64,000 bases of DNA from Clostridia bacterium (GTDB lineage Bacteria > Bacillota > Clostridia > Christensenellales > CAG-138), in contig JAFQXA010000017.1 of NCBI GenBank assembly GCA_017407205.1, forward strand, positions 16,177-80,176. The letters run 5' to 3'. The translations under genes and the position numbers were made by a program. Positions within the stretch are counted from its first letter, which is position 1. Every line of letters begins with the position of its first letter. This document shows positions 27,298 to 37,203 of this stretch, in pieces. Under the pieces are notes generated by a model that worked only from the letters and a program-made list of their open reading frames with translations, ran no database searches and was not told the DNA's origin.

Positions 27298-27690
27298 TCA
27301 AAACTTTACTTCTTCCGTCTCCTTGCCGAATGAGCTGAATGTTGCGGTAGCGTTCTTCATATAAAACACCTGAGTGTTGCCATCGTTTTCATCGTACATT
27401 GCACGAAGGTTGGGATATGCATCAAGCATCGACTTTCTTGCTTGTACGCGGTCGTCCTCCACAAGCTCACAAGCTATGCGAATCCACGCGCCGTCCATAA
27501 ATGCACAGATTTCGGCTTGGGGATTTTCGGCAAGCTGACGGCTTACGCTCTTTGCCTTTCCTGTCTGTATGTAGAGCCTGCCCTCAAACTCGTTCACCGT
27601 ACCGAACGGACGAACTCTGGGGCTGTCACCATCCACCGTAGCCAGATAATACACTTCTGCCTTTTTCAAAAAATCATAGACTCGTTTCAT
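27298..27690 (-). CDS. Pyridoxamine 5'-phosphate oxidase-family flavoprotein
   Basis: 130 residues. The split-barrel pattern YYLATVDGDSPRVRPFGTV...LYIQTGKAKSV...NP.AEIC is that of FMN-binding PNPOx-like proteins (NimA/general stress protein 26 type). These act as flavin reductases, heme or nitroimidazole enzymes, so the substrate cannot be set. AAGGAG precedes the ATG. It lies 11 bp downstream of the pepV-like gene on the same strand. Confidence 0.85.
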   Translation of the reverse strand: MKRVYDFLKKAEVYYLATVDGDSPRVRPFGTVNEFEGRLYIQTGKAKSVSRQLAENPQAEICAFMDGAWIRIACELVEDDRVQARKSMLDAYPNLRAMYDENDGNTQVFYMKNATATFSSFGKETEEVKF

Positions 27691-27701
27691 TTTTGTTCTC
27701 C

Positions 27702-29069
27702 TTATGTAGTCTTTTTTATTTCCTGCTCCTCACACGCCAAGTCGACTATCGCATCGGCTATCATGCGTGTGTTGAAGAGAATATCGTCTTCATACATGAA
27801 CTCGTTTGCCATGTGTATGCGGTTATCCACTCCTTCTTTTTCGCAACCGAAGGCGACCGCGTTTTTAAAGGCGCGTGCGTATGTGCCTCCGCCTATGCTC
27901 TTGGGCTTTGCACATTCCTCGCCCGTGTTCTTTTTGTAGACGGTGAGGAGTTTGTTTACAAGCTCGCTGTTTTCGTCAACATAGAGTGCATCTTGCGTGC
28001 TTGTAGAAGCAAGCTCAAAACCGTCAAGTGCTTCTAAAAGTGCTTTCAGGTTTTCTTCGCAGGATTTTGTGTGGGGACAACGGAGATCAAATGTCAAATT
28101 CTTAATTCCGTCCTTGTCCCATTCAAGCTTGCCGACGTTCACCGTGAGACGGCCTGATTTATCGAAATAGTCAAGCTGTAAGCTTTCGCCATGCATATCC
28201 ATCTTGAGTTTTTCCGAAAGTTTAGCTATGACTTCTCCGTCAGCACCGCCCATGTCAAGCGAATTCAAAAGCATGAGCATTGCACATATTGCGTTCTTGC
28301 CGTTTTCAGGCTGGGATGCGTGTGCTTCCTCACCAAATACGGTGATTGTTGTGTTCCCGTCTTCTTCCTCGATTTCATAGGGCAAGGGGCAGGATATGTT
28401 TTTTAAAGCCTGTTCATCAAGCTTTGCACGCAAGGTTGCCTTGCCTGCAACGACATTTGCACGAGTTCCTGCCGTTATTTGAAGCTTTGAGTCAAACTTT
28501 TTTGAAAAGGTTGCGTGGAGTATGCCTTTTTCAGAGTTTACGAGCGGGTAATCCGCATCGGGTGAAAATGCTATTGTCGGAATTTCGGCATTTTCCTTGT
28601 AGTGCTTCATGCATCCCCAACCGCTTTCCTCGTTACAGCCGAAGATTATGCGGACTCGGCGTTTAAAATGTTTTCCCGATGCAAGAACACCGGCAAGCGC
28701 ATACATTGCACAAACGGCAGGGCCTTTGTCATCAGTCGCTCCCCTGCCTATTATTTTTCCGTCACGGACTACTGCCTCAAAGGGGTCACTTTCCCAGCCC
28801 TCGCCTGCAGGTACAACATCAAGGTGGCAAAGTATTGCAAGCATTTCTTCGCCCTCGCCTGCCTCGGCATAGCCTGCAAAGCCGTCCAAATCCACACAGT
28901 TTGCTATGCCGAGCTCTTTTGACTTTGAAAGTGCAAACTCAAGTGCTTTTTTGTTTTCAATGCCAAAAGGAGCACCCTGTTCGGGTGTATCCTCAACGCT
29001 TTTGAAGCTGATGAGCGTTTTTAATGTTTTAATGATATTATCTTTGTTTGACTCTATAAATGAATACAT
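27702..29069 (-). CDS. pepV: Sapep-family Mn2+-dependent dipeptidase (PepV-like)
   Basis: 455 residues of the M20 metallopeptidase family. Metal ligands are visible in LCHLDVVPAG, ATDDKGPA, CNEESGWG and SPDADYP. The lid/dimerisation-like insertion between them is typical of PepV. It hydrolyses dipeptides in the cytoplasm. Operon with the downstream PNPOx-like gene. Confidence 0.9.
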   Translation of the reverse strand: MYSFIESNKDNIIKTLKTLISFKSVEDTPEQGAPFGIENKKALEFALSKSKELGIANCVDLDGFAGYAEAGEGEEMLAILCHLDVVPAGEGWESDPFEAVVRDGKIIGRGATDDKGPAVCAMYALAGVLASGKHFKRRVRIIFGCNEESGWGCMKHYKENAEIPTIAFSPDADYPLVNSEKGILHATFSKKFDSKLQITAGTRANVVAGKATLRAKLDEQALKNISCPLPYEIEEEDGNTTITVFGEEAHASQPENGKNAICAMLMLLNSLDMGGADGEVIAKLSEKLKMDMHGESLQLDYFDKSGRLTVNVGKLEWDKDGIKNLTFDLRCPHTKSCEENLKALLEALDGFELASTSTQDALYVDENSELVNKLLTVYKKNTGEECAKPKSIGGGTYARAFKNAVAFGCEKEGVDNRIHMANEFMYEDDILFNTRMIADAIVDLACEEQEIKKTT

Positions 29070-29192
29070 ACTCTACCTCAAATAATTTTGATACTGTGAT
29101 TATATTAAAAAAGCAAGCATATTGTCAAAGGAGCTTACAAATGGTAGTATTATCTAAAGTAAATCTCTATATAAAGGTCATGGAGGATAATA

Positions 29193-30026
29193 ATGGAGAC
29201 TTTCATTGAAATTTTAAAATCATTGCTTTTCGGCATAGTTGAGGGCATAACCGAGTGGCTGCCCATAAGCAGTACGGGGCACATGATATTGCTCGAAGAA
29301 TTTGTATCATTAAAGGTAAGCCCGGAATTCTGGGATGTTTTCCTCGTCGTAATACAGCTTGGTGCAATACTTGCGGTTGTGTTGATGTTCTGGAATAAGC
29401 TGTGGCCGTTCTCTGTAAAAGAGGGCAAGCTCACATCAAGCCGAGAAACATGGTCAATGTGGCTTAAAATACTCATTGCCTGCGTACCTGCCGCAATAGT
29501 CGGTCTTTTGTTTGACGATTTTCTTGAAGAGCACCTCATGAACTATCTCGTTGTTGCAATAATGCTCATACTCTTTGGTATCGGCTTTATTTTCATCGAG
29601 AACATAAACAAGAAAAAGTCCGTCAAAATAAACTCACTTTCTGAAATAACATACACAACTGCTCTCCTGATAGGCATTTTCCAGCTTATTGCAGCTATTT
29701 TCCCCGGCACATCAAGAAGCGGTGCAACGATACTCGGCGCATTGCTCCTTGGAGTTTCACGCACAGTTGCCGCTGAATTTACGTTCTTTCTGGCAGTTCC
29801 CGTCATGTTCGGTGCAAGCCTCTTAAAAATCGTCAAGTTCGGCTTTGCTTTCACATCGTTCGAGATTTTAATTCTTTTGGTCGGCATGATTTCAGCATTT
29901 GTTGTTTCGCTTCTTTCAATCAGGTTCCTCATGAATTTTGTAAAGAAGCACGACTTTAAGGGCTTTGGTTATTACAGAATAATACTCGGCGTGCTTGTAA
30001 TACTTTATTTCTTACTGTTTGCATAA
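29193..30026 (+). CDS. uppP: Undecaprenyl-diphosphatase
   Basis: 277 residues, about eight transmembrane helices. The two family signatures are intact: GITEWLPISSTGHM near the N-terminus and the phosphate-binding GTSRSGATI in the middle. It recycles the lipid carrier undecaprenyl diphosphate for peptidoglycan and other wall glycans and can confer bacitracin resistance. Monocistronic with its own terminator. Confidence 0.95.
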   Translation: METFIEILKSLLFGIVEGITEWLPISSTGHMILLEEFVSLKVSPEFWDVFLVVIQLGAILAVVLMFWNKLWPFSVKEGKLTSSRETWSMWLKILIACVPAAIVGLLFDDFLEEHLMNYLVVAIMLILFGIGFIFIENINKKKSVKINSLSEITYTTALLIGIFQLIAAIFPGTSRSGATILGALLLGVSRTVAAEFTFFLAVPVMFGASLLKIVKFGFAFTSFEILILLVGMISAFVVSLLSIRFLMNFVKKHDFKGFGYYRIILGVLVILYFLLFA

Positions 30027-30035
30027 AGACAAACT

Positions 30036-30070
30036 AAAAGCCTTGCAGAAAAATCTGCAAGGCTTTTTTA
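30036..30070. terminator. Bidirectional terminator after uppP
   Basis: AAAAGCCTTGCAG / CTGCAAGGCTTTT with T-run, shared by convergent uppP and the DUF1846 gene. Confidence 0.85.
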
Positions 30071-30076
30071 TTTTGA

Positions 30077-31561
30077 TTATTTGCCGTGGTAAAGCTTCTT
30101 TGTTTCATACTGCGGTTCGCAGGTCATGTTGACACCGAGCTTTTTAAACACAGAATCGTCAACATGGGACAATATGACGCTTGAATGAGCTTGACAATCC
30201 TTAAGCTTTGGAAGCTGTGCAAGTGCAAGTGCCGCTGTCGGATTCGTTGCCGCTGCGATGGAGAGCGCAATCAAAATTTCATCGGTATGCAATCTCGGAT
30301 TTCTGTTTCCCAAATGCTTTATCTTAAGCTCCTGTATCGGCTCGATAATTATGGGCGATATAAGGTGTATCTTGTCGTGAATATTACCAAGATGCTTTAA
30401 TGAATTGAGCAATACGGCAGCACACGCACCCAAAAGCGGAGAGGTTTTGCCCGTTACTATCGTTCCGTCAGGAAGCTCAAGTGCCGTTGCAGGCTCGCCC
30501 GTTTCTTCCGCGCGTTTTAGTGCCGCTGCGATAACCTTTCTGTCATCTGAAGTGATGTTTGCCTTGCTCATCAAGAGCTTCATCTTCGAAACTGTCTCGC
30601 TGTTTGACATGCCCTTTCTTGAAGCGCACATTTCGTTATAATAACGACGGATAATTTCCTGCTTTGATGCCTCGCAGCAAGCCTCATCGTCAATTATGCA
30701 GTTACCAACCATGTTAACACCCATGTCCGTGGGTGATTTATAGGGCGACTCGCCGTATATACGGCGGAAAATCTCATTAAGTACGGGAAAAATTTCAACA
30801 TCGCGGTTATAGTTTACAGTAGTTTCGCCATACGCTTCAAGGTGGAACGGGTCAATCATATTAACATCGTTCAAATCAACCGTTGCTGCCTCGTAGGCCA
30901 AGTTTATCGGATGCTTGAGCGGTAAATTCCAGATAGGGAATGTTTCAAACTTTGCATAGCCTGCTCTTACACCGCGGATATGCTCATGATAAAGCTGGGA
31001 CAGGCAGGTAGCCATCTTTCCGCTTCCGGGGCCGGGTGCCGTTACAACAACGAGTGAACGCTCTGTTTCGATATACTCGTTCTTGCCGTAGCCCTCATCG
31101 CTTACTATCTTTTCAACATCACTCGGATAACCGGGAATTATATGATGACGGTAAACACGCAGGCCAAGCTTTTCAAGCCTTGCCTTGAAAGCATCGGCAG
31201 CAGCCTGTCCGCTGTACTGGGTTAAAACAACACTGCCCACAAGCATACCGATATTGCGGAATGCATCAATAAGACGCAGAACATCAAGGTCATATGTTAT
31301 GCCAAGGTCACCGCGTACCTTGTTTTTCTCTATATCGCCCGAATTTATAACTATTACTATCTCTGCCTGATCGCGAAGCTCCATGAGCATACGCATCTTA
31401 CTGTCAGGCTCAAAGCCGGGCAGAACACGGGATGCATGATAGTCGTCAAAAAGCTTGCCGCCAAACTCCAGATAGAGCTTTCCGCCAAACTTTTCAATAC
31501 GCTCCAAAATATGCTCAGCCTGCATGGAGAGATACTTTTTATTGTCAAAACCTATCTTCAT
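30077..31561 (-). CDS. DUF1846 / UPF0371 protein
   Basis: 494 residues. Begins [20 protein letters not shown] and contains the conserved [21 protein letters not shown] and [13 protein letters not shown] blocks, matching the UPF0371 family of Firmicutes. The GPGSGK segment looks like a P-loop variant. Structures exist for the family, but no enzymatic role is established to my knowledge. It is a single gene flanked by terminator and promoter space. Confidence 0.88.
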   Translation of the reverse strand: MKIGFDNKKYLSMQAEHILERIEKFGGKLYLEFGGKLFDDYHASRVLPGFEPDSKMRMLMELRDQAEIVIVINSGDIEKNKVRGDLGITYDLDVLRLIDAFRNIGMLVGSVVLTQYSGQAAADAFKARLEKLGLRVYRHHIIPGYPSDVEKIVSDEGYGKNEYIETERSLVVVTAPGPGSGKMATCLSQLYHEHIRGVRAGYAKFETFPIWNLPLKHPINLAYEAATVDLNDVNMIDPFHLEAYGETTVNYNRDVEIFPVLNEIFRRIYGESPYKSPTDMGVNMVGNCIIDDEACCEASKQEIIRRYYNEMCASRKGMSNSETVSKMKLLMSKANITSDDRKVIAAALKRAEETGEPATALELPDGTIVTGKTSPLLGACAAVLLNSLKHLGNIHDKIHLISPIIIEPIQELKIKHLGNRNPRLHTDEILIALSIAAATNPTAALALAQLPKLKDCQAHSSVILSHVDDSVFKKLGVNMTCEPQYETKKLYHGK

Positions 31562-31694
31562 AATTCTTTGTTTTCTCCAAAAAACTTCTACTTTATATCC
31601 TATCCCTTTAACGGAATAATTGCAAGCTTTTCATTATTTCATTTATAAGAAAATTATATTATAATATTGTTATCATACTATGTAAGAGGCAATT

Positions 31695-32162
31695 ATGCAT
31701 CGGATTATTATTCTTTTACTTGCAATAACTTTTCTGTTCACCGCCTGCTCATCAAAAAATGGCGGTGATACGGCTGTATTGCCCACAAAAACAGTGCAGC
31801 CTACGCAGGAAGCTGTTATAAATACACCTGCTGAGTATGAATACATATTCATCGGCATAAAAGAAAGTATCTCTTCACTTGAAGAAATACTCCCCGAAAC
31901 TTATAAAGGCACTACCTCCATGTGCGACGGATTCTCTACCTATGCTTTCAAGCTTGAAAGCGGTATGCTCTTCACAGTAAATCTTTCCGATACTGACATA
32001 ACGGGCGGAACGGAAAAAGGCTATGCACGTGTTATGAAGACGGGCGAAAACGCATACCTCTTGCTTTGGAAGATAAGCGAGAACACAACCGTGTCAATAT
32101 CGGGAAGCAAAGTCACACGCGATGACATAACCGAGTTTATAAATTCATTTAATATACAGTAA
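31695..32162 (+). CDS. hypothetical lipoprotein
   Basis: 155 residues. Signal peptide MHRIIILLLAITFLFTAC with lipobox Cys at 18. A Thr/Pro-rich linker leads to a compact alpha-beta domain. It lies 15 bp upstream of the YhaM-like gene and probably shares its transcript. Function unknown. Confidence 0.75.
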   Translation: MHRIIILLLAITFLFTACSSKNGGDTAVLPTKTVQPTQEAVINTPAEYEYIFIGIKESISSLEEILPETYKGTTSMCDGFSTYAFKLESGMLFTVNLSDTDITGGTEKGYARVMKTGENAYLLLWKISENTTVSISGSKVTRDDITEFINSFNIQ

Positions 32163-32177
32163 GCAAAGGAGTTTTTT

Positions 32178-33152
32178 ATGGGCAGAATGAAACTTTTGGA
32201 TAATGTTATAAATTCAGCTACTAACCAGGTTGAAGGCTTTTGCATAGTTAAAAGTGCACAGATAAAAACGAATGTTAAAGGCAGCGAATATCTTGATCTG
32301 ATAATTGCCGACGCAGGCGGTGAAATAGCGGCGAAACTATGGGATTATGATTTGTCCGTTCACGGCACTTTCTATCCCGACACAGTAATTAAAGTACGCG
32401 GCAGTGTTTCGCAATGGAAGGATGCAGAGCAGCTCAAGGTTGACAGAATAAGAAAGGTCAATGACAGTGACGATATTGATATGTCCACCCTCATTCCCTG
32501 TGCACCCTTTTCTCCCCAGTCCATGTATGACACGATTTTTGACTGTACGGAGGGCTTCAAAAACAGTGATATCAAGCTTTTGACTCAATATATATTGAAA
32601 AGCAATAAGGAAAAGCTCCTTGTTTTTCCTGCCGCATTGAAAATTCATCACGCAATGCGCGGCGGACTGTTGTTCCACACGGTATCCATGCTCAAATCAG
32701 CAAAAGCACTCCTCTCCGTTTATAAGGAAATTTACCCCTCAATAAGCTCCGACCTCGTTTTTTCGGGAATAATACTTCACGACATAGCCAAATTGACAGA
32801 GCTATCAGTTGGTGAGCTTGGACTTGCAACCGCATACAGTACGCAAGGACAGCTCCTCGGTCACATAAACCTGGGTGTTGCAATTTTGGAACAGGCAGCA
32901 GCGGAGCTAATGATAGACGATGAGGTAAAAACGCTTCTTCAGCATATGCTTTTATCACATCACGGCACCGCGGAACACGGAAGTCCGCGTCCGCCCATGT
33001 TCCCCGAAGCTGAAATAGTCAGCACGGTTGACTTGCTTGATGCAAGGCTGTTTTCCATGTTTGATATACTTGATAAAACATCGGCAGGCGAATTTTCAGA
33101 GCGTGTATGGGCGCTTGACAACCGCCAGCTTTACCGTCACGGTCTTGAGTAA
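32178..33152 (+). CDS. 3'-5' exoribonuclease YhaM-like (OB fold + HD domain)
   Basis: 324 residues. An OB-fold nucleic-acid-binding domain is at about 15-100, followed by an HD phosphohydrolase domain with HHAMRGGLLFHTVSM and ILHDIAKLTEL, the metal-binding His/His-Asp residues, and later LLSHHG. The order matches YhaM of Firmicutes, which trims RNA and DNA 3' ends. It converges on the next gene with 1 bp between stop codons and no terminator. Confidence 0.85.
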   Translation: MGRMKLLDNVINSATNQVEGFCIVKSAQIKTNVKGSEYLDLIIADAGGEIAAKLWDYDLSVHGTFYPDTVIKVRGSVSQWKDAEQLKVDRIRKVNDSDDIDMSTLIPCAPFSPQSMYDTIFDCTEGFKNSDIKLLTQYILKSNKEKLLVFPAALKIHHAMRGGLLFHTVSMLKSAKALLSVYKEIYPSISSDLVFSGIILHDIAKLTELSVGELGLATAYSTQGQLLGHINLGVAILEQAAAELMIDDEVKTLLQHMLLSHHGTAEHGSPRPPMFPEAEIVSTVDLLDARLFSMFDILDKTSAGEFSERVWALDNRQLYRHGLE

Positions 33153-33153
33153 A

Positions 33154-33699
33154 TCAAAGCATCATGGAACCGTAAAGCCTTATTGCCATACGCTTTAAAA
33201 GTCTCGCTCTGTTGCGGCCGACAGTACTCGGATCGCAGCAGAGTTTTTTTGATATCTCCATGTCGGTTTCTCCCTTTATATATTTAAGCTCGATTGTTGC
33301 ATAATAAGGGTCCTCCGTCAAATCATTCAGAACGGCCTGCATCTTCCTGACTTCCCTCTCGTCAGCCGCAAGCCTTGCGCGCAATTCACCAAGCTGTGCC
33401 TCATGCACTTCGTCAGGGTCCAGCCTCATTCCCGGACGGATAAGTCTTACAAGTGACATTGAGTGCCCTCTTAATGCATCCTTACCGCAGCTTTCAAGTT
33501 CATTTAGCTCCTCCCTGTTATCCTCAATCCTCTGCATCAATATAGGAAGTGCATACAAACGCCTCTCTGTTGCCTGAATTGCTCTCTTTTCCATCTCGCG
33601 GCGTGAGACCTTGTCTGCCTCACTTCCGCCGTAGTACCTTTCAAGCGCCAGCGAATTCATCATATAGTTTTCATATTCATCATTTCTGTTATAACTCAT
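33154..33699 (-). CDS. phage-type HTH regulator (sigma-70 region 4 / RinA-like)
   Basis: 181 residues. A long helical N-terminal part is followed by a C-terminal helix-turn-helix with the pattern YIKGETDMEISKKLCCDPSTVGRNRARLL, like sigma-70 region 4 and phage late-gene activators (RinA/ArpU/DUF1492 group). It diverges from the terminase gene and probably controls it. GGAGG precedes its ATG. Identity within the group is uncertain. Confidence 0.65.
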   Translation of the reverse strand: MSYNRNDEYENYMMNSLALERYYGGSEADKVSRREMEKRAIQATERRLYALPILMQRIEDNREELNELESCGKDALRGHSMSLVRLIRPGMRLDPDEVHEAQLGELRARLAADEREVRKMQAVLNDLTEDPYYATIELKYIKGETDMEISKKLCCDPSTVGRNRARLLKRMAIRLYGSMML

Positions 33700-33951
33700 A
33701 TTTTATACCTCCAATTTATCGAACATTTGTTCTATGTTTTTTATGAGCATACACCGATAAATCGTCATATGCAATAGTACTTTTTTATCGAGTACCAAAA
33801 ATGGGACTCATTTTTTCACCCTTGCAAGCCTCATGCAGTAATCAGACATTTTACCTGCACTATGCACGCAATTTTCATGCAATTTTTTTGCACTTTACAT
33901 TCACTTTTGCCTCTGTTATACTCACTACAACCAAATATATCTTCTTGCAGG

Positions 33952-33978
33952 GAAGCCCTTTTTCGGGGCTTTTTTTGT
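33952..33978 (+). terminator. Terminator/attenuator upstream of terL
   Basis: AAGCCC / GGGCTT stem followed by TTTTTTTG, 26 bp before the terminase start. It would stop transcripts entering the cassette unless antiterminated. Confidence 0.65.
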
Positions 33979-34004
33979 TTTACAGGAAAGGAGGTGAAAA
34001 GAAT

Positions 34005-35348
34005 TTGAACCTTATTTTAAAGGGGCAGCCGAACCCGAAGCAGGAAGAATTTTTCCTGTCACGTGCAAGGCACACGGCATACGGTGGTGCAAGGGGCGGA
34101 GGCAAAAGCTGGGCAATGCGACGAAAGCTCGTATTGCTTTCTTTATATTATCCGAACCTCAACTGTTTGCTTTTGAGACGAACATTAACAGAGCTTCGCG
34201 AAAACCATGTTATACCGCTTCTTCGCGAGCTTTCTCACATTGCAAACTACAATTCAACGGAGCGTGTATTGAAATTTCCCAACGGCTCACGAATCAAGCT
34301 TGGATACTGCGACAGCGTGAACGATGTTTATCAGTATCAGGGGCAGGAGTACGACGTTATCGGTCTTGAGGAGGCGACGCATTTTACGGAAGAACAGATG
34401 CACTTTTTGACTACCTGCAACCGTACTGTGCGAACGGATTTCTCTCCGCGTATGTATTACACGTGCAATCCCGGCAACGTGGGGCACGCATGGGTAAAAC
34501 GGCTCTTTATCGACAGGCTTTACGAGGGCGAGGAAAAGGGCGAGGATTACGCTTTCATACCTGCAAGCATTTGGGATAACAAGGTGCTTTTAAATGCTGA
34601 CGAGAATTATATCCGCCAGCTTGAAAGCTTGCCCGAGGACTTGAAGCGTGCCCACCTTTACGGTGACTGGGATGTTCACGCAGGACAGTTCTTCCGTGAA
34701 TTTTCACGCCGGAAGCACGTTATTGAGCCTTTTGAAATACCGTCGTGGTGGAAGCGTTTTCGCTCCATAGACTGGGGCTATAACGACCCCTGTGCCGTAC
34801 TGTGGCACGCTGTATCAGGTGACGGACACGTTTATACCTACCGCGAGCTTTATGTACGCACTATGCGCGCGGACAGCGTAGCAGCACGCATACTTGAGCT
34901 TTCAGCAGGTGAAAACATATCCTATACGGTAGCTTCCCCCGATATGTGGCAAAAACGCGGTGCTGTTTTGAAAAACGAAGGAGGCTTTGAGGGCGAAAGC
35001 ATAGCGGAGCTGTTCGCACTTTCGTCGGTACCCCTTACCCCTGCCGACAACTCAAGAGTAGCAGGCTGGCAAAGAGTGCGTGCTTTTCTTGCCGATGCTC
35101 CCGACTCCACTCCGTATTGGCAAGCGTTTTCATGCTGTGAAAATCTTATAAGAACGCTTCCTCTGCTCACATTTGACACCCATAACAGGGAAGATGCAGG
35201 AGACGGTGAGGACCACGCCCCCGAATCCTTGCGCTATGCTTTGATGTCAAGGCCGGGCGTGAGCACGGCAAAGCCCGTCATAAAGGCAAAGCCCTATAAT
35301 CCGCTTGACTCACCCAAGCCGTCGGGCGGATTTCTTTCTTTGAACTGA
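34005..35348 (+). CDS. terL: Phage terminase large subunit
   Basis: About 447 residues from a TTG at 34005, which has AAAGGAGGTG just upstream. The open frame extends further 5' but lacks a ribosome binding site. ATPase: Walker A GGARGGGKS (about 27-35) and Walker B VIGLEEA. RNase H-like nuclease: Asp in SIDWGYNDP, Asp in VASPDMW, and the terminal DHAPESLRYALM. All catalytic residues appear intact. TerL packages DNA into phage capsids. Here it sits with a portal gene but without capsid, head-tail or lysis genes. Confidence 0.92.
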   Translation: MNLILKGQPNPKQEEFFLSRARHTAYGGARGGGKSWAMRRKLVLLSLYYPNLNCLLLRRTLTELRENHVIPLLRELSHIANYNSTERVLKFPNGSRIKLGYCDSVNDVYQYQGQEYDVIGLEEATHFTEEQMHFLTTCNRTVRTDFSPRMYYTCNPGNVGHAWVKRLFIDRLYEGEEKGEDYAFIPASIWDNKVLLNADENYIRQLESLPEDLKRAHLYGDWDVHAGQFFREFSRRKHVIEPFEIPSWWKRFRSIDWGYNDPCAVLWHAVSGDGHVYTYRELYVRTMRADSVAARILELSAGENISYTVASPDMWQKRGAVLKNEGGFEGESIAELFALSSVPLTPADNSRVAGWQRVRAFLADAPDSTPYWQAFSCCENLIRTLPLLTFDTHNREDAGDGEDHAPESLRYALMSRPGVSTAKPVIKAKPYNPLDSPKPSGGFLSLN

Positions 35349-35377
35349 CAGAACAAATATTTTAGGAGGAATAAAAA

Positions 35378-36967
35378 ATGAAACTTTCAAAAGAACAGGA
35401 AGCCGAACAGATTTATTCGCTGTTCGACGAATTCAAGAATGCGTATACCGCAGAGTGGGAACGCCTTGACAGGTGTGAAAGACTTTATCGCGGCGAGCAT
35501 TGGTACGATATCCCGACAGAAGACGCAAACGAGCCAAGACCCGTAACGCCCATACTTCACAGTACAGTTGAGAATATGCGAAGCGACCTCATGGACAACT
35601 TCCCCGAAGCGGTCATAACGTCCGACCGCGTAGAATACGATGAGCTTGCCAAAACGCTCTCTACGCTCATCAAGGAAAACCATACAGAGTGCCGTTATAT
35701 GAAGGAATTTGGTGAGCTTACGCACGACCTGACTGTCGGCGGCTACATGATACAGGAAACAGGCTATGACGAAACATTGAATCATTCCCTCGGCGGTACG
35801 TTTATTCGTCATGTTGACCCAAGAAACATAATGTTTGACCCCTGCTGCACGGATATTCAGGATTCAAGAGCAGTTTTCAAGTTCACGCCCTACACAAAGG
35901 AATGGTTTTACAATCATTATCCCAACGAGGCAGGTGAGATGAAGAGCGACCGTTTCAGGGTAGGCAGGCTTCGCGACGATGTTTTGAATGCAGACACGAA
36001 CGACAACATACTTTTGATCGAGTGTTGGAAAAGGGAATACAATCCTCAAACGGGTATGTATTCAATCCATATGCTCAAGCTTGCGGGCGGAATTCTGCTC
36101 GAAGACAGTCGGGAATTAAAGCCCCAAGGCTATTTTTCACACGGTGAATATCCGTTTACGGTAACTCCGCTTTTTGCACGAAAGGGCTCATGCCTGGGCT
36201 ATGGCATAATCGATATGTTCAAGAGTGCACAGCTTTACTCTGATAAGCTTGACCAGATAGTTATGAAAAACGCTCTCATGGCTTCACACAATAAGTTGCT
36301 TGTAACAGGTGCATCAGGCTTTGATATTGACGATTTGAGGGATTGGAGCAAGGAGGTTCACCGCGGTGAAAACTTAAACGGCGTAACATGGTTCCCCACA
36401 TCACCGCTGCCTTCTTACATAATCGATTTTGCAAACTCCATAAGGACTTCCATAAAAGAAGAAAGCGGCTGCAATGATTTCTCACGCGGTATGACAATGG
36501 GCGGTGTAACGGCAGCTTCGGCAATTGCCGCATTGCAGGAAATGAGCAGCAAGCGTTCACGCCTTGCAATAAAAGCCGTTCATGAAGCTTTCCGCGAAGC
36601 AGTTAATCAGGAAATCGAAGTCGAGCGGGAATTTTCCGTATTTTCGCGTCAGATTACCATTGAAGACGAGAACGGCAGAAGACAGGTATCACTTTCGCCG
36701 GATATGTTTTTTGTGAATACTGAGCTCGGCAACAAAATACCGCTTGAATTTAAAGTCAGCGTAAAGGTTCAGCGTGCAAATTCATTCTCCGTCGCAGCGC
36801 ACAATGATCTCATATTGCAGCTTGCAAGCATGGGAATAATCACCGGCGATGTTGCACTTGAGCTTTTGATGTTTGACTCAAAAGCTCAGGCACTTGCACT
36901 CATGCGAAAAAAAACAAATCAAACACATGAATTAAATAAGGCAAACACGCAAACACTAAATGCATGA
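35378..36967 (+). CDS. Phage portal protein
   Basis: 529 residues. Opens with a helical clip (EQIYSLFDEFKNAYTAEWERLDRCERLYRGEHW) and continues with the P22-type portal layout (DPRNIMFDPCCTDIQDSR, stem and wing regions, then a helical crown). Portal rings form the DNA entry vertex and bind TerL. It starts 29 bp after terL with GGAGG. The last codons overlap a short ORF by ATGA. Length is typical. Confidence 0.85.
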   Translation: MKLSKEQEAEQIYSLFDEFKNAYTAEWERLDRCERLYRGEHWYDIPTEDANEPRPVTPILHSTVENMRSDLMDNFPEAVITSDRVEYDELAKTLSTLIKENHTECRYMKEFGELTHDLTVGGYMIQETGYDETLNHSLGGTFIRHVDPRNIMFDPCCTDIQDSRAVFKFTPYTKEWFYNHYPNEAGEMKSDRFRVGRLRDDVLNADTNDNILLIECWKREYNPQTGMYSIHMLKLAGGILLEDSRELKPQGYFSHGEYPFTVTPLFARKGSCLGYGIIDMFKSAQLYSDKLDQIVMKNALMASHNKLLVTGASGFDIDDLRDWSKEVHRGENLNGVTWFPTSPLPSYIIDFANSIRTSIKEESGCNDFSRGMTMGGVTAASAIAALQEMSSKRSRLAIKAVHEAFREAVNQEIEVEREFSVFSRQITIEDENGRRQVSLSPDMFFVNTELGNKIPLEFKVSVKVQRANSFSVAAHNDLILQLASMGIITGDVALELLMFDSKAQALALMRKKTNQTHELNKANTQTLNA

Positions 36968-37107
36968 AACAGAAAATAAATATTTCAAGCATTATTGAAA
37001 CCTTCCGCCGCACAAGCAGACGGAAAAACAGCACGGATGTTTTAGGCAGTTATACAGGCACGGGTAAGGACGACAAAATACCAGTGCAGGATGCTGACGA
37101 CTTATAG
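36964..37107 (+). CDS. small conserved protein, GSYTG...QDADDL type
   Basis: 47 residues from an ATG that overlaps the portal stop (ATGA). A basic N-terminus (SIIETFRRTSRRKNST) is followed by DVLGSYTGTGKDDK and IPVQDADDL. From memory, a GSYTG-x-P/D-rich-PVQDADDL ending recurs in small Firmicutes proteins; I cannot verify that here. Its position suggests a role with the packaging cassette or chance neighbourhood. Function unknown. Confidence 0.6.
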   Translation: MKQKINISSIIETFRRTSRRKNSTDVLGSYTGTGKDDKIPVQDADDL

Positions 37108-37203
37108 TGCCGTGTTTTGAAGCTGACAAACTCTGTCCTGCTTTAATTGTCAGCCTCAATCGCCTTTTAATTTGTGTGTCCAATACAACAAGGAGGTATT
37201 TTA

